This document shows, piece after piece, positions 24,301 through 37,005 of a stretch of DNA of 64,000 nt (position 1 is its first letter; each line of letters begins with the position of its first letter). Below the pieces are notes generated by a model. That model saw nothing but the letters and a program-made list of their open reading frames with translations, was not told the origin of the DNA and made no database searches. Made by a program: the position numbers and the translations under genes. The stretch comes from Augochlora pura (taxonomy: Eukaryota; Arthropoda; Insecta; Hymenoptera; Halictidae): NCBI RefSeq assembly GCF_028453695.1, contig NC_135773.1, forward strand, positions 20,646,001 through 20,710,000, written 5' to 3'.

Positions 24301-26720
24301 GGAAGGATTCATTGAAGACAACTATATTTCCTATTTAAGGCGGTACTTCCATTAATGGGACGCGTATTGAATGGGACAATATTATTATCTTGAAAATTGT
24401 GAAGCTAATTCGATTCGTAACTATACGTGTTATACATAGCTGATCGTCTTAATATAATAAATTAATCTACCAATTAACTTTACCGGTCACTGATACAACA
24501 AGGCACGAACTAACGTTAATGGCTTTGATATAACATGTGTACAGTGTATTCAAGAAAAGTCGCTAAGCAAAGAATTCGCTTGCTTTGTCGCTTCATTTTT
24601 ATCTAATTTTACGAATATTTTCAGCATTTAAATTTCAATATCTGCGGAGCTTACTTGACAATCGATTACTGATTTACAAACTATAATTCTTTATTTGCAA
24701 AATAGTACTTTAATCGAGGAAAAAATGCCGGCTCACCATGACGGTTTTTCATGATAAAGCTTATAGTAATTTAATAATAAAGTTTACAGTAATTAAACAA
24801 CTTGAATTATTAACGTTGCGACCAAGTTTGTATGCTAAAACTTCCGAGTTTCTTAAATTTGTTAAATGTGAGAATCGCTTATGCGTTCGACTGAATAACA
24901 ACACATGACACGATGCTACTAAGATTAGGTGAGTCATTCAAAATTATCGAATGAGGTGTGCCGATGTAATTCTAAACAGTAACCGGTGTCGAAGGTTATC
25001 AGAGCAATACTACCAATTTTCTCAGTAATACGATATGTAAGTAGGCGAAAATTGGAGAGCAATGAATCACAGCCACGCCGAATAAAGAGGATGACATCTA
25101 CCATTTAGTATCAATATGCAAGTGACATTCCTGTACCTTTGCGTCAGGTTCTTTTAAATTCTTTTCGAGAAATTAGGATGACTGGGCTACCGATCGATGC
25201 GTACGAAAATACTTTGCAAATACTGCAAATTGGTTAGAACGATGAAAAACATAACGAGTCGGTAGATCTCGGTAACCTATACGCGTAGATATGAAACGGT
25301 GCAGTCGTCGATCTTCAAAAGTCCGTATTAATTCGAATGGTAAACAGGTTACGAGACTCCATAGAAATGCTACGATCAGTGAAACCAGACTTTTAATCGT
25401 ACTATTCAAAACTACGCTCGTTTCGCATCGTTCGCGTTACGGACTGGCAAATCCAGAAACCACAATGAACATTCTTTGAATTGTTAGCATCGCTGCACGA
25501 ATTGCCACGGATGTTCTAAATGGAAATAAATGCGACGTTGACTCATAGCCGGAGTTACAGTTAGTGCGCATATATATAGAGACGCAAAGTGTTAAGTAAG
25601 ACATTAAAAAGACAAATCGAACGATAAATCTTGATGATGTACGTAATCGATTGTAACGCATCCGCGCAATGAATATTCGATGCGATTCCAATTGATGACT
25701 CATTTCGTCCGTGTGACACTTGACCGTGTATAAGATCGAGCCACCATGCTGTGTACCCGTAATAAGTTTAAGAGACGCGGCGCATTTTTTTAACAGATTG
25801 TACTCTGTTGCAAAATTATAAAAACCGACGAAGGTCGCTGACGTTGACACATCGATATTGATAAAATTTTATTGGATGAATCTAGAGTATAGACCGATCT
25901 ATAATTTCTTTGGGTATCGCACTGGTTCTGTCGCCGATTTTGATCGGTATTAGTATTATTTAAAAGAAACCGTTAAAAGTACCGTTGGAAAGGAGAATAC
26001 TTATTTTGTCGGACACCTTGAAATACTGAAACATTCCGAGACTCGCGAAGCGATTCGCACCTCACGATTATTCAGGGGTAATCGTACCAAGAATTTATTG
26101 CCGTGCAAGTCGGCAGCATTTCAGAATATGCAACGTGCCGTTCTCAAGGCTGTTTCCATGAAGATAGCGTTCGGTATTCGATTCGAGGCGCGCGTTCCTT
26201 TAACACTCGAACAATCGGGATATTTGAACGAAAATATGGCTTAACACGTTCAGCATTATTTATAATATTATCTTCAACATTTTTAAAGTAATTGTTTCAA
26301 ACAAGGTGAAGCATGATTAATATAGACTAGTTTTTTTTTTTAAATTGATTATAAAACGCGCATATTTTCAAAAAGTATTCGCGAAAATTTCTAGCTTTCA
26401 AAACACCATGATTGTTTTTATTATTATCGTTAAATTGAAACAGAATCATATTTAAGTAAATGAACTTGTTATATATCGAATCATATGTATAAATAATAAT
26501 GGTTACGTTTAAATAGTTTAAAGGATACAATTTACCGCATATTTAATTATTAGTTCCGCTTTATTCTCGTTGGATACGTATATATTTTCAATCGCCAACA
26601 GAAATAGTTGATGCTGCTAGTGCACAAAATACTGTTAAATTATTACTGTTTGATGACACTCGATGTCATTTTTATCTAGCAAATTATGCAACGATAGACA
26701 ATTGTACGCCGTGGCAATTG

Positions 26721-26751
26721 CATACATACATACATACATGCATATACATAC
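26721..26751 (+). repeat. (CATA)n microsatellite
   Basis: CATACATACATACATACATG run, slightly interrupted. Confidence 0.9.
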
Positions 26752-28181
26752 TTCTCCATTTTCTACAAAGTTCATGTAAACGCTAATTTTAATTTTAACC
26801 CCTTTCAAGTTCAACCATAATTTTGATTTCGATTTTGTGCAAACGAATAATAATATAATAATAAAATTATAAATACGAATAATAAAATACGAATAACAAG
26901 AATTTCCACGACACAAGACAGTGACATACTAATTTTCAAGATGAACGAAAGTTGAGCGCGCCGAGGTATCAAAATAAAGATCTCTCTCATAGTTTGTTCC
27001 GCGTCGTCTGCGTAGACAAATGTGGATCAGAAATAAGCCGACTCCGTTCTTCATCTTACTCTGACCTTCTACCGAATGGTTGTTAACAAGACACCGTACA
27101 TGAATGGGATTAGAATTGAAGTCCCGTGAAGTCTTTAAATGCAACAAAAAGTGAAACGATAAATAAGATACGCTGCTCTCACTTAATATGACTGCGAACG
27201 TATAAAAATATCTAAAAATAATACGCAGACTAATGATCAATTGATATACTTCGACCATGGCCACCAAATGTGTTTGTAATTAACAATGTTAAAGGTAGAG
27301 TAAAAAAAGAAGCTGGATCAGCGATGCGTGTTGGGGTGGAATGAGAAGCCATTGTTTCTAACGCCACTACAGTGCTATTTGTGAAAGCCAGTTTCGATTA
27401 ATTCGACATTCTAATGCTATAAATAATTCGATTTTTGTTTAAAATAGTTTAGAAAAAGAAGTAAAATTTCATTATACCACGATCTAATTTAGGTTGGCGC
27501 AATTTACGTGACAGCTTTTTTAAAGGCATTTTCATTCGATTTTACAACCTTTTACCCTGTCACAATGCCTTGTTAATTTTTTCCGAGAGTATACTTATAA
27601 AAAAATGTTTAAAATAAAATAATAAAAAATATCAAAACAGAAATAAGATACTTAACGTATTTTATTGTGTTTCCTTCGTCATTATTTTGTTCGCTATTTT
27701 CGCAGCTGGCGCGACTTTTGGCAGGCTCAATTTTTTCGCTCACTTATATTATAATATACGACTGGCTGTAAACGAGTTGAAAAATACTTCAACGTATCCG
27801 CCGCGTTGTAACAATGTTTTATACGTACAGTTAGCCAACGGCGACTACACATCTCTTTTACCGCGGGACCTCACCTCACCGGCGGACAGAGAGATGTAAT
27901 TTATTTGTTGGCACGACCTCTTAAGTCCCTGTCATACTACACCTCCGACCATTATAACGTTCGCGAAATGCAATTGTAAAAATCCAGTTATGCAGTACGT
28001 AGCACGAGCATTACTTTTAATACCCGACTTACCGAGCACCGTAACTGAAAAACCCTGTATTGCTTTACAGAACCGAATTTATTCACACTCCTCGACGGCT
28101 TCATTAAAATTATATGAATGAGAAATAAAAAGATCTTTTAATCTTATTATAATAATTTAATGTTTCTCTTAATTTCTTTCT

Positions 28182-28483
28182 TTAACCCATTCGCTGCCAA
28201 GCCTAAATTATATGAAGTCATTCCCATTGCCATTTATATTTCATCATTTATATTTTATCATTCTCTATAAGAAATAAAGTATTATTTTTGTACAAAATTT
28301 TATTTCTAGTATTTTTTCAAGTTTTTTACATATTTATATTTATGTTTGTGGCCACAAAAAATTTGCTAATTCAAAAGCCTGCATGTTATATTATATTTAA
28401 AGTAGGACGAGTATACTCGTCCTGGCAATGCGTGACACCCTGCCAAAGACGAGTATACTCGTCCTTGGCAGCGAATGGGTTAA
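28182..28483 (+). mobile_element. TTAA element, TTAACCCATTCGCTGCCAAG family
   Basis: A 302-bp element with inverted ends TTAACCCATTCGCTGCCAAG and CTTGGCAGCGAATGGGTTAA, a perfect 20-bp TIR including TTAA. Near the right end are two exact copies of GACGAGTATACTCGTC (28406-28421 and 28448-28463), the palindrome also found in the unrelated element at 14869. Confidence 0.82.
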
Positions 28484-30568
28484 CATGCCATTGTCTAAAG
28501 TTGTCTGTCTTCCCGATCGACACGAATTGGAAAGATGAAAATTACCCGATTCGAACATAGAAAACCACCTTTGGCATTCAAGAACGTCTAATGCATTCGG
28601 AGAAGCGTCGCAAATGTTTTTAGTGACAACTGTTGCGTCACTCCTCTCGCAAAACTCATAAAGCATACAATGCCGTGTGTATATGTACCTCTTCTGGTGT
28701 TTCGCTGGTCATTTCACCATAAATTGCAAAAAAGAATCCGACGTTAGATTATTTACAAGAAAGCAAATCGCTCTACCATGAAATATCTTCCGTACAACGC
28801 GAAGCACACGACGAGCTGACAAATGACAAACGAATATGCGCGGAAACGACATTACTTTCCCGGTCCATCCAATACCGCCACAAATGCGCAAAATTTGCGG
28901 TCCGGCGATGATCAATCCTATGCATCGGACCGGTAGAGTGAACGATGAGAAACGCGGGAATCCGTCGCCCGAGGTCACATCTAAAATGCAAGGAGTGTAG
29001 AAATAACTTTCCTTTTAAACAAAAAAACAAAGTGCGATAACTATGTCGGCAAACATCCGGAAGATCGTCCGGGAACGATAACTTTGCGGAAAAGATGCGG
29101 TATCTTGGAACGTGCATCCAATTCCGCATTAACCGGCGCGACGGCCCGATAGGCGATAACGACGGAAGCCGGTCTCCGACTATGCACATAAGAACAAGGG
29201 TAAAAATCGGCCGGTGCAAGAGATTAAAAGGGCTTCTAACGATTTAAGAGGACGTAAAATGCTGAAGCAACTACCACCGACCGTTTATCACGAACGAGCC
29301 AGATTAGAGATCGCGGAGGAGACGCGGGCTGTCGCTGTGAAACGCGAAAAAACATTCGTTTCGACTGAAAAGCGCGGATAATCTTTTAATTCTCGCGGCC
29401 CCTCTAATGGCCTCCGTGCTGTGTATTCAATATTCGCGAAAATTTACGCTCGAGTCCTGGAGCGGAGCATATACTATCGAAGTGTGCCGATGAAATAACA
29501 AAACAAAAGTTTGTCTTTCAGCATGACAACGGAGCTGCGCATCAAACATGGACGACAGGTGATTATTTCGGGCTCGGACAGATAAACATGTAACCGTGGT
29601 GCGTAACTTTTGCGAGATTTCAGGGGATTTGCAATTATGCCATTCTGATAATAATGGAGCGAACTCGACATTTTGTTTCGCGTATCAAAATATTTTAGTC
29701 GAGAAGATGTCGGCGTTATTACATACTTTTTTTATTGTTTCGAAATGACAAAATGTACACGTCGAGGAAAATGCGAAATATATTTTCTTCTTTCAATAAT
29801 AATTTTCGCAAACCGTAAAAATACTGATGGAAAAAATATAGAAATACTAAAGAACTGACTAGAAATGATTAATTACAAAGAATTAAATGCATTGTAAATT
29901 ATTGTAAAAATCATTATTATACACGCTTACAGAAAAAAAGTATTACGTGCCGAAGATTTTCTTTATTTCGTGACAATTTGAAGAGAAATCGTCGATTCTA
30001 CCAATTGCGAAATATTTTCACGAGATTCGCCCTTCGAAATTACATATTACGGTGCCTGGTCGACTGTGTCGACAAGTTGAATAAATAACGCGACATTGCC
30101 ATCTGACAGGAACGAGACGAAGTTACGTTACGATTAATTAAATTCGAACAATACGATGCATATAATGCAGCGACCGGCTAAACCGTGCGACGAGCAACCA
30201 ATCCGCTACTGAATATGTACCAGTGTATATTCGTGTATATTGGCGATACCTGCTGGGCCGAATCGAACGTTATCGTAACAGTGTTACGTTACAACGTAAC
30301 AGCGACGCGTTGCATCGTTCGCGGACGCTGCGCTGACGGTTACATCGATATTCATTTCATTATAATAGACGCGTCCATCGATGAGGACAAGCGTTAATGA
30401 TAATTGGCGCGTGTTATCGGCTGTTTTCTGTCGTTCGCGCAATTGGGTTGCACGTTTATCGCGGCAGCGTGTAATGTCGTAACATCCGTTCCGGATAAGA
30501 TCAACGTATTTACAATCTTGCCAGCGACTAGGAAAACCTGCTCGTGTGCTTCTATTACCTTTATTTTT

Positions 30569-30592
30569 CTCTCTCTCTCTCTCTCTCTCTCT
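30569..30592 (+). repeat. (TC)n microsatellite
   Basis: Twelve uninterrupted TC units, about 100 bp from a (GA)n tract on the same strand. Confidence 0.95.
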
Positions 30593-30690
30593 GTTCATAT
30601 CGTCGATATTGAATACTTGTCCTATGCCGGGCGCACGGAAAATGAATTCATTAAATTAACGACGGTACGTTTAGAAACATAGAGGGAAAC

Positions 30691-30727
<37 letters not shown>
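30691..30727 (+). repeat. (GA)n microsatellite
   Basis: AGAGAAAGAGAGAGAGAAAG then AGAGAGAGAG; the complement of the (TC)n tract at 30569. Confidence 0.95.
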
Positions 30728-30984
30728 AAATCAGCGCCTTTCGTCGAGTCAGTCTTCGTTTCGATTTTACAACTTTCACTCCGATCAATGTTGACCGTAA
30801 ATCGAATTGTTCTCCGACTGACATTTATCTGAAGAAATTCGAACGAATTTTGTTTAGTCGAATAACAATAACACATAACTTGTAACAAATTGTTTTATCT
30901 ATTTGTTCAGGTGATTCCTTATCGATTATTTTCTACCACCGACTCGTTCGAATAATTACGCGTTACCCTTTAATTCCCGCAAAT

Positions 30985-31235
30985 TTGATCCGAGGGATTA
31001 ACGTTTCCGAAAATTTGATCTTAAGCTACATTTCCGTAGGCATGATCGATTGATGCATGGTACGAGAGTGATAATGAAACTCTGAGAAATTGTGATACAA
31101 ATGGGAAACGTGTGTTCGGAGCACACCTTCCTTTTTGTGAGCGCGGCTATCGGTTTCGAAGTTATCAACGTAAGATTCGAATCTGTCAAACGATTCGATA
31201 CGTGACAATTTGCCAATGACAAATATTATTACATC
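30985..31235. repeat. Diverged dispersed repeat, copy 1
   Basis: Shares AACTCTGAGAAATTGTGATA, AAACGTGTGT and GTAAGATTCGAATCTGT with 34380-34665 in the same order. No reading frame of note. Confidence 0.6.
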
Positions 31236-32416
31236 GAAGACCTTTTTAGTGAGATAACTAAACATCGATTAGATTGAGTTAGAGCGAAATATAGTGTATA
31301 TCGAAACCTAATCGCGCTCTATGCAAAAATCACAGAAGTCGAGAACTTTTAATAATTTTTTTTTAATAATTCTTTTTAATATTATTTAACGATGTTCCAT
31401 AAATTTGATCAGGTTGAACTTTTATATATAATAGATAGGAGATACGATATTGTTTTAGATTTCGTTAAGAGCGGAACGCAACAATGCGAACAAAAAGTAT
31501 TTATATTCGGTAGCGGAATTATTTCCGGTAAAGACAATGAAGATGGGAGACGCAGAAAAAAGAAACGGGAAACTGGTTTTATGGAGGATATCCTTTTACG
31601 GTTTACGTCGTCCTTCTTTTCCTTATTCGAACTTCGGTTGGCAGCTTCTGATAAATATCGCTGTTACGAAGTATCTTCGTCGAAGATGCGCGATCTTTTA
31701 CTTATAGAATCGAGACTTTTACAAGTGTATAACTTTTCCAATGAAACTCGAAGCGAGGAAATTGCAGAGATATTATTAATAGGTTAAATAGATAATTATT
31801 ATTAGATTAACTGTTTTTAATGTTTTTAATATTTTACTTTATTTATTGATGGGATAGAACTCTATGTACGAAGCGAATATCAAATTGTAGGCCATTCTCA
31901 TAGACTAAAGCATACAACTATATATATTAACTATTTTATATTGCTCAATAAAAATAACAGAATTTGAGTGATTATTATTGAATTAAAAACTTCGAACCTC
32001 GCCATTTTTCCGGATCTCGTAAACTTATAATCTAGTGTCAGTGATACAATGATCTGTTATATCATTTATAGTTAAGTTATTTCTGTTCTAATTATTCATT
32101 TTTACGAATGCATAGTAATCGTATAATGCAATAAAGCCTGTGTAATAATTTTAAGTATGCATAGTAATATAATAAGATAAAATATAACAGAAATAAGATA
32201 TAATGCAGATTGTATTTATGATGAAGACTGTGCGCTCCACGCAAGAACCACGGTGTACCATAATCTCCTCCATATACGAATTTTATGGTCCCACTATTTG
32301 CTCGTTATAAAATGTTATGGGCAGGATGTCGTAATTTCTATGGGATTCGTAATTCTAGTAATAGATAGTAACCGTTTAGTTTCACGGAGACTCGTGACTC
32401 CTTATCTTCGTACGTT

Positions 32417-32490
32417 AGCATTACACTGCCACGTCATCCATATATGGGTGACGGAATTATTTGCACAGATTTCAAAATGAATAGTTAAAG
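32417..32490 (+). mobile_element. Degraded left end of the TTAACACGTTCGTCGCCG family
   Basis: Keeps the inner part CGTCATCCATATATGGGTGA then CG, a nearly perfect palindrome, and following bases resembling 2912-2950. The terminal TTAA repeat is eroded. Limits are approximate. Confidence 0.4.
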
Positions 32491-34092
32491 TTACGTCCAC
32501 CTAAAATAGTTACCATTCACCCAATTTTATTAGAATCTGCGAAACATTGAAAAATTCACTGTGACACAGTTTAACTTCTGAGCAGACTATGGTGTACCAA
32601 CGGTATGCTTCGAAGCCCCAAAAAAGTATCGGAATTATCCGGGAACGGTTCGCGGCGTTGTATCTCGGCAAATTCCCGATTAATCGCGAATAATTGATCA
32701 GAACTAATGGACGCGGAATTTCCCGAAACCCGTGCGCCCAATAAATCGCTGGAATCCGTCGACTCTCTATCATCAAAATCGCATTTCTCTCAGTTGCCAA
32801 TCACGAGACCGAGCAATTTTATCCGCATTTCAATGAGCGATGCTTTTTCTCGCGCCACCGACTTTATTATTTTCACCGTTGCCGCACGTTTTTCCATGTT
32901 CCCTCTCGACGAATACGAATTCGAGGAAATTGAACGCTCGTAGGGTTCATTGTCCGGGCAATGAAATGATTTCGAAGATGCCACAAACAAGCGTTTGCAA
33001 TTAATCAGAGCATTAATTTATCTTGTTTCACACTTCATTGGATCCGCTGTTCCTATTAGAACACTCGCTTTACCGAGTAAGCGACGACGAGGAACGGCGT
33101 TCTTTCCATAATCGTCGTAATTTCGAATCGGTCGAGTTAGATATTATGGTAGATGTACTCATTTTTTTACATGTGGTTGCACGTTTTGCGACATATTTCT
33201 CTGTTGCAAAACTTATTGGAGTTATCCTATTTCGTATCATATTAATTGATAAAACCAGAAAGTTAAAATTTCTCGTATTAGGTGATACTTTAACTCTTTT
33301 GCCTTCTATAAATGTCCTAGTACAATTCAATTTATGCGAATAGATTTCAATAAATATGGATGTTGAGAACTGGTAAAAAATTATTGTCATTTCCCAAGTT
33401 AATTTGTTCTTTGCTGTTAATTTCACAGAACCGCGAGAAGTCGGGCTTAAAATTTCTAGCTCCGTTTTTAGCTAATTAATCGAAATTCAGAACATTTGTT
33501 CGAGATCAGTGAGAAATGTGTCGACTTGATACGTAAGTTGCACCTTGCACCATGTTGCGCTCGGTAAACATCATTCACACGATACGCACAGAAGCACGGC
33601 TGCTACGCACGCTTACGCAGTCTGTTCATTCTACAATGTAAATAATAGTAATAAATCGTGCTGTAACCGCTGTAATTGTGAAACAATTAATTAAAATTAT
33701 TCCCTTGTTATTAGAATGGTCGTCCGCGTGAATAATTCCTCGTGGAAAGTGAATAAAGATTTCCTTCGGAACGTGTATCGGCGATCTAATTGAAAAACGA
33801 GCACTCGTTCCGTAGTAATGATAATAATAATACGCGCGCGCATGGAAACTATAATAGACGGTCTAGAAAACTGAACAGACTGATAAAGCAAGAGCGTGTA
33901 CAGATTTTCTGCACGCCTACCCCAGTCCGTGATAACGAATAATACCTCAATAATCTGCTCGTACAATAATCATTACACATTTTCGTTACCGTGTTTTTTC
34001 TTTTTTTTTAGAATCACCTAATTGTCGCGGAACCTTTGTACTTAATACAGCGGCGAACAAAGAATGTGCGAATTTTTTTTAAATTCGCCAAG

Positions 34093-34260
34093 ATATACAG
34101 GGTAACCAGGAATTCGTGGCACAACCGTGCAAAGACTGATTCTACGTGAAAAAAAATAAGAAAGAAATTTGGTACAACATTTTGTTATCCGTGGTCCCAT
34201 TTTCGAGAGAATTGATATTAAAGTTCGTTCATCTTTGCATAGGATTTAGTTATCGTCTAG
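34093..34260 (+). repeat. Interspersed repeat, ACAGGGTGG family, with longer interior
   Basis: Starts ACAGGGTAACCAGGAATTCG and continues GATTCTACGTGAAAAAAA, as in the other copies. The segment ATTTTCGAGAGAATTGATAT resembles 18368-18390 in the copy beginning near 17936. The right limit is unclear. Confidence 0.5.
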
Positions 34261-34379
34261 TCTCTTACCGTCAGGTGTCGATGTTAAGATAGCGATTACG
34301 AAGATTTACAATGATGTGATACATAATATGGATATTTGTTATATGACAGTAGCGCGTAACTTTTCATTCAGACGATCTT

Positions 34380-34665
34380 AATCTGAGTTATTAATGTTTC
34401 TGAAAATTTTATCTCGAGCTATATTTCCGTTGGCATGATCGATCGTAACATAATATAAGAATTACTAGGAACGCTTAATATTTAATTATGACGAATTGAT
34501 ACCTGCAGAAACTCTGAGAAATTGTGATACAAATGAGAAACGTGTGTCGGAAGCACTCCTTTTGTGAGCGGGGCTATCGTTTTTAAATTTATCAATGTAA
34601 GATTCGAATCTGTTAAATGATTCGATACTTGCCAATTTGCCGATGACAAACAATATTATTACGTT
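34380..34665. repeat. Diverged dispersed repeat, copy 2
   Basis: Same blocks as 30985-31235, with an extra ~40 bp after GGCATGATCGATC. Adjoins the ACAGGGTGG repeat at 34093, so the two may belong to one larger element. Confidence 0.6.
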
Positions 34666-34839
34666 AAAATCATTTTAATATAACAAAATATGGATAAGTT
34701 TGAATTACGTCTACGCACTTCTTTTACGTATTATAAATCGTAAGCTTAAACGTATAGTAGAACTTCGTTTATATGAATGAGATTCACTGTACAAGATATT
34801 GTTATAAACTCGTGCAAATCTGGTTTATATTGCTTTATG

Positions 34840-35075
34840 TTAACCCTTTGTACTCGGTAGTCACCTCTCAGGGGACATCGTAATTCTAGTATGTGACTAA
34901 ACATTAAAGTTTATTAGCGATTTGCAACTATTTCTCGATGTCTACAAATTCATGTAAATCGAATATTATTATAACAATATTATATATACATATATATTGT
35001 ATACTATATAATAATATAAATGTTTATAAGCGCTGGTAGGTAACATCCATGATGGCGCCGAGTGCAAAAGGTTAA
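34840..35075 (+). mobile_element. TTAA element, common family, diverged
   Basis: A 236-bp copy with left end TTAACCCTTTGTACTCGG and right end CGCCGAGTGCAAAAGGTTAA. The interior contains a long AT tract including TATATATACATATATATTG. Confidence 0.72.
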
Positions 35076-36756
35076 TGTTTATTTGAGAAGATATTCTACA
35101 ATATCAGATTGCAATTAATATTACTAACTGTATGGGCGACCTGATATTATTATTAAATAAATTAACGTTCACCACATTGCGAAGCTTCAGTCAATACAAT
35201 CCATAATTTCAGCAACAATTATTAATAATTCATGGTATCCTTCGCGATAACAAAAGCTGCAAAGATTTAGGTTCGGCACCGGTTTCAGAAGGATTAACGA
35301 GGCTAAGTAGCAATTATGAAACTAGATTAGACGGGATTAGAACATAGATGAGGAACTCTATTCATCCGTTAAACCCGGAACTCTGCCCGAAGAAAACACT
35401 CGATTGATCTTCTATTAATTATCAATTAATCGGAAACCAACGCAAAACTTTGCAGACATAATTACTGCAAATATTTATCGAATGGAATAAGATAATTGAA
35501 GACTGTGATATAAATTTTGGCTATCAGTAAATGATTCAGAATGTGTTGTTAATTAAGAGTAACAATGAGAGCGGAACGAAGGTTCAACAAAGATAAAGTT
35601 CGTTATTTATTACTGTTTCTCAGAACAATACGATAATTATTGATTCTCTGTAGATAATTATTGCTTCGTTTTTAATTCATGGATATTCCCCTCATTAACG
35701 AAGCGCTTCAGTTTCTAGTAATGACCATACGCAGCGCAGTCAACTGGAAAATCTCATATCCTTGATTCCCTCATGGTTCAGGAATTTTTTGATATCGAGG
35801 AATATATTAACTCTGATTAAATTCCTTGCGAAATATGCGATGGAATTTTCAGCATGCTTTAAACTACATTCTTTCAATATTCGTGATGGAATATGGAAAT
35901 TAATTGAAAATCGATTCTTTTAGCTTCGAATAACCTTTTTATTTGATCTTTAACTAATTTTAATATTTCGTTAGGACTAAATCACTTGAATACATTCGAG
36001 ATGTTAGAAATACTAGTCCAATCGATAATGTCTAAACAAACGTCTGCATAAATGGCAATCGTGTGAAATGAATAATAAAAATCAAAATATTACGTTTCTC
36101 ATATTTTAATGTCATTGCAACTAAAGGGAACCCTTACAGGGTGTGCAAATACTTTCGCGAGCCACATTTACAGTTGATACGATCAACGTTTTGAGTTTTC
36201 GCTTGCGATAATTGAATAATAGTTCCACAAGAGAAAATATCATCCGCGATATTGAACGCCCACAAACGTCGTCGCGTTCCCCGCAGCATCAACATATTGT
36301 TGCGACGGTGTTATAATACATATTGCTCACAGATCAGCAGGGGTCCTTGGCATAAATACCTAGCAAATACGAAGATTTAGTGTTAAAGCATATTTTTCTA
36401 TAAATAGCTAACGCCGCGTTGGAGTAGACGCGAAACGAACCGTTCGAATCGTTTGTCTTTTATTCTTCTTGCGCTCGGACTATGGAACTGGGTTCCGCTT
36501 AGATCAGATTAGAATAAATAGTATTTTGTTCTGCGGTATCTGGTATTTAATTAAAATCTCCATACGTTTAATCAATATCCATAGAAGAATGAATATGTCT
36601 AGGAAGAGTATCTCTATTAACATATCATAATATGTTGATGTAAAATTAATAGATAAGATTACAGTGATCCCAAGTACATTATTAACCACAAATTATATTT
36701 ATTTCCAGCTACACGTGATTCTATAATTTTCCTTTTTATACATTTGATAATTTCAT

Positions 36757-37005
36757 TTGAACCCTTTGCAGTCGGAGCCATTTTAACCGGAAATCCAAAA
36801 TATTTTTCCAGACTTATAGTGTTTTCATTCGATACAACTTAGTGCATTTTATACATTATGGAATTGAATATTGCGACATGTGCAACAGTTAATAGCTCTT
36901 AACAATTTTTTTGAATGTAAGTGACTTTCATAAAAATTATTTTGAAACGTGGCATGATAATTTTTAACGGCGCCTTAGAGTCGCCACTCGACCGCAAAGG
37001 GTTAA
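36757..37005 (+). mobile_element. TTAA element, common family
   Basis: A 249-bp copy. The left end is TTGAACCCTTTGCAGTCGGA, with the TTAA mutated to TTGA; the right end is CTCGACCGCAAAGGGTTAA. Closest sister by eye is 11109-11352, in the opposite orientation. Confidence 0.78.

Noticed and set aside
25173..25409. Minus-strand frame with a hydrophobic stretch (VSLIVAFLWSLVTCLPF), considered as an alternative first exon of the phosphatase
   Set aside because: The residues before exon 2 in this family are better matched by 53579-53642, whose phase fits exactly; no suitable donor with matching phase was seen here.
31392..31787. Open frame of 131 codons on the plus strand
   Set aside because: Contains a Lys/Arg-rich patch but no family resemblance, and no homologous features or codon-use signal that I could judge; left unannotated.
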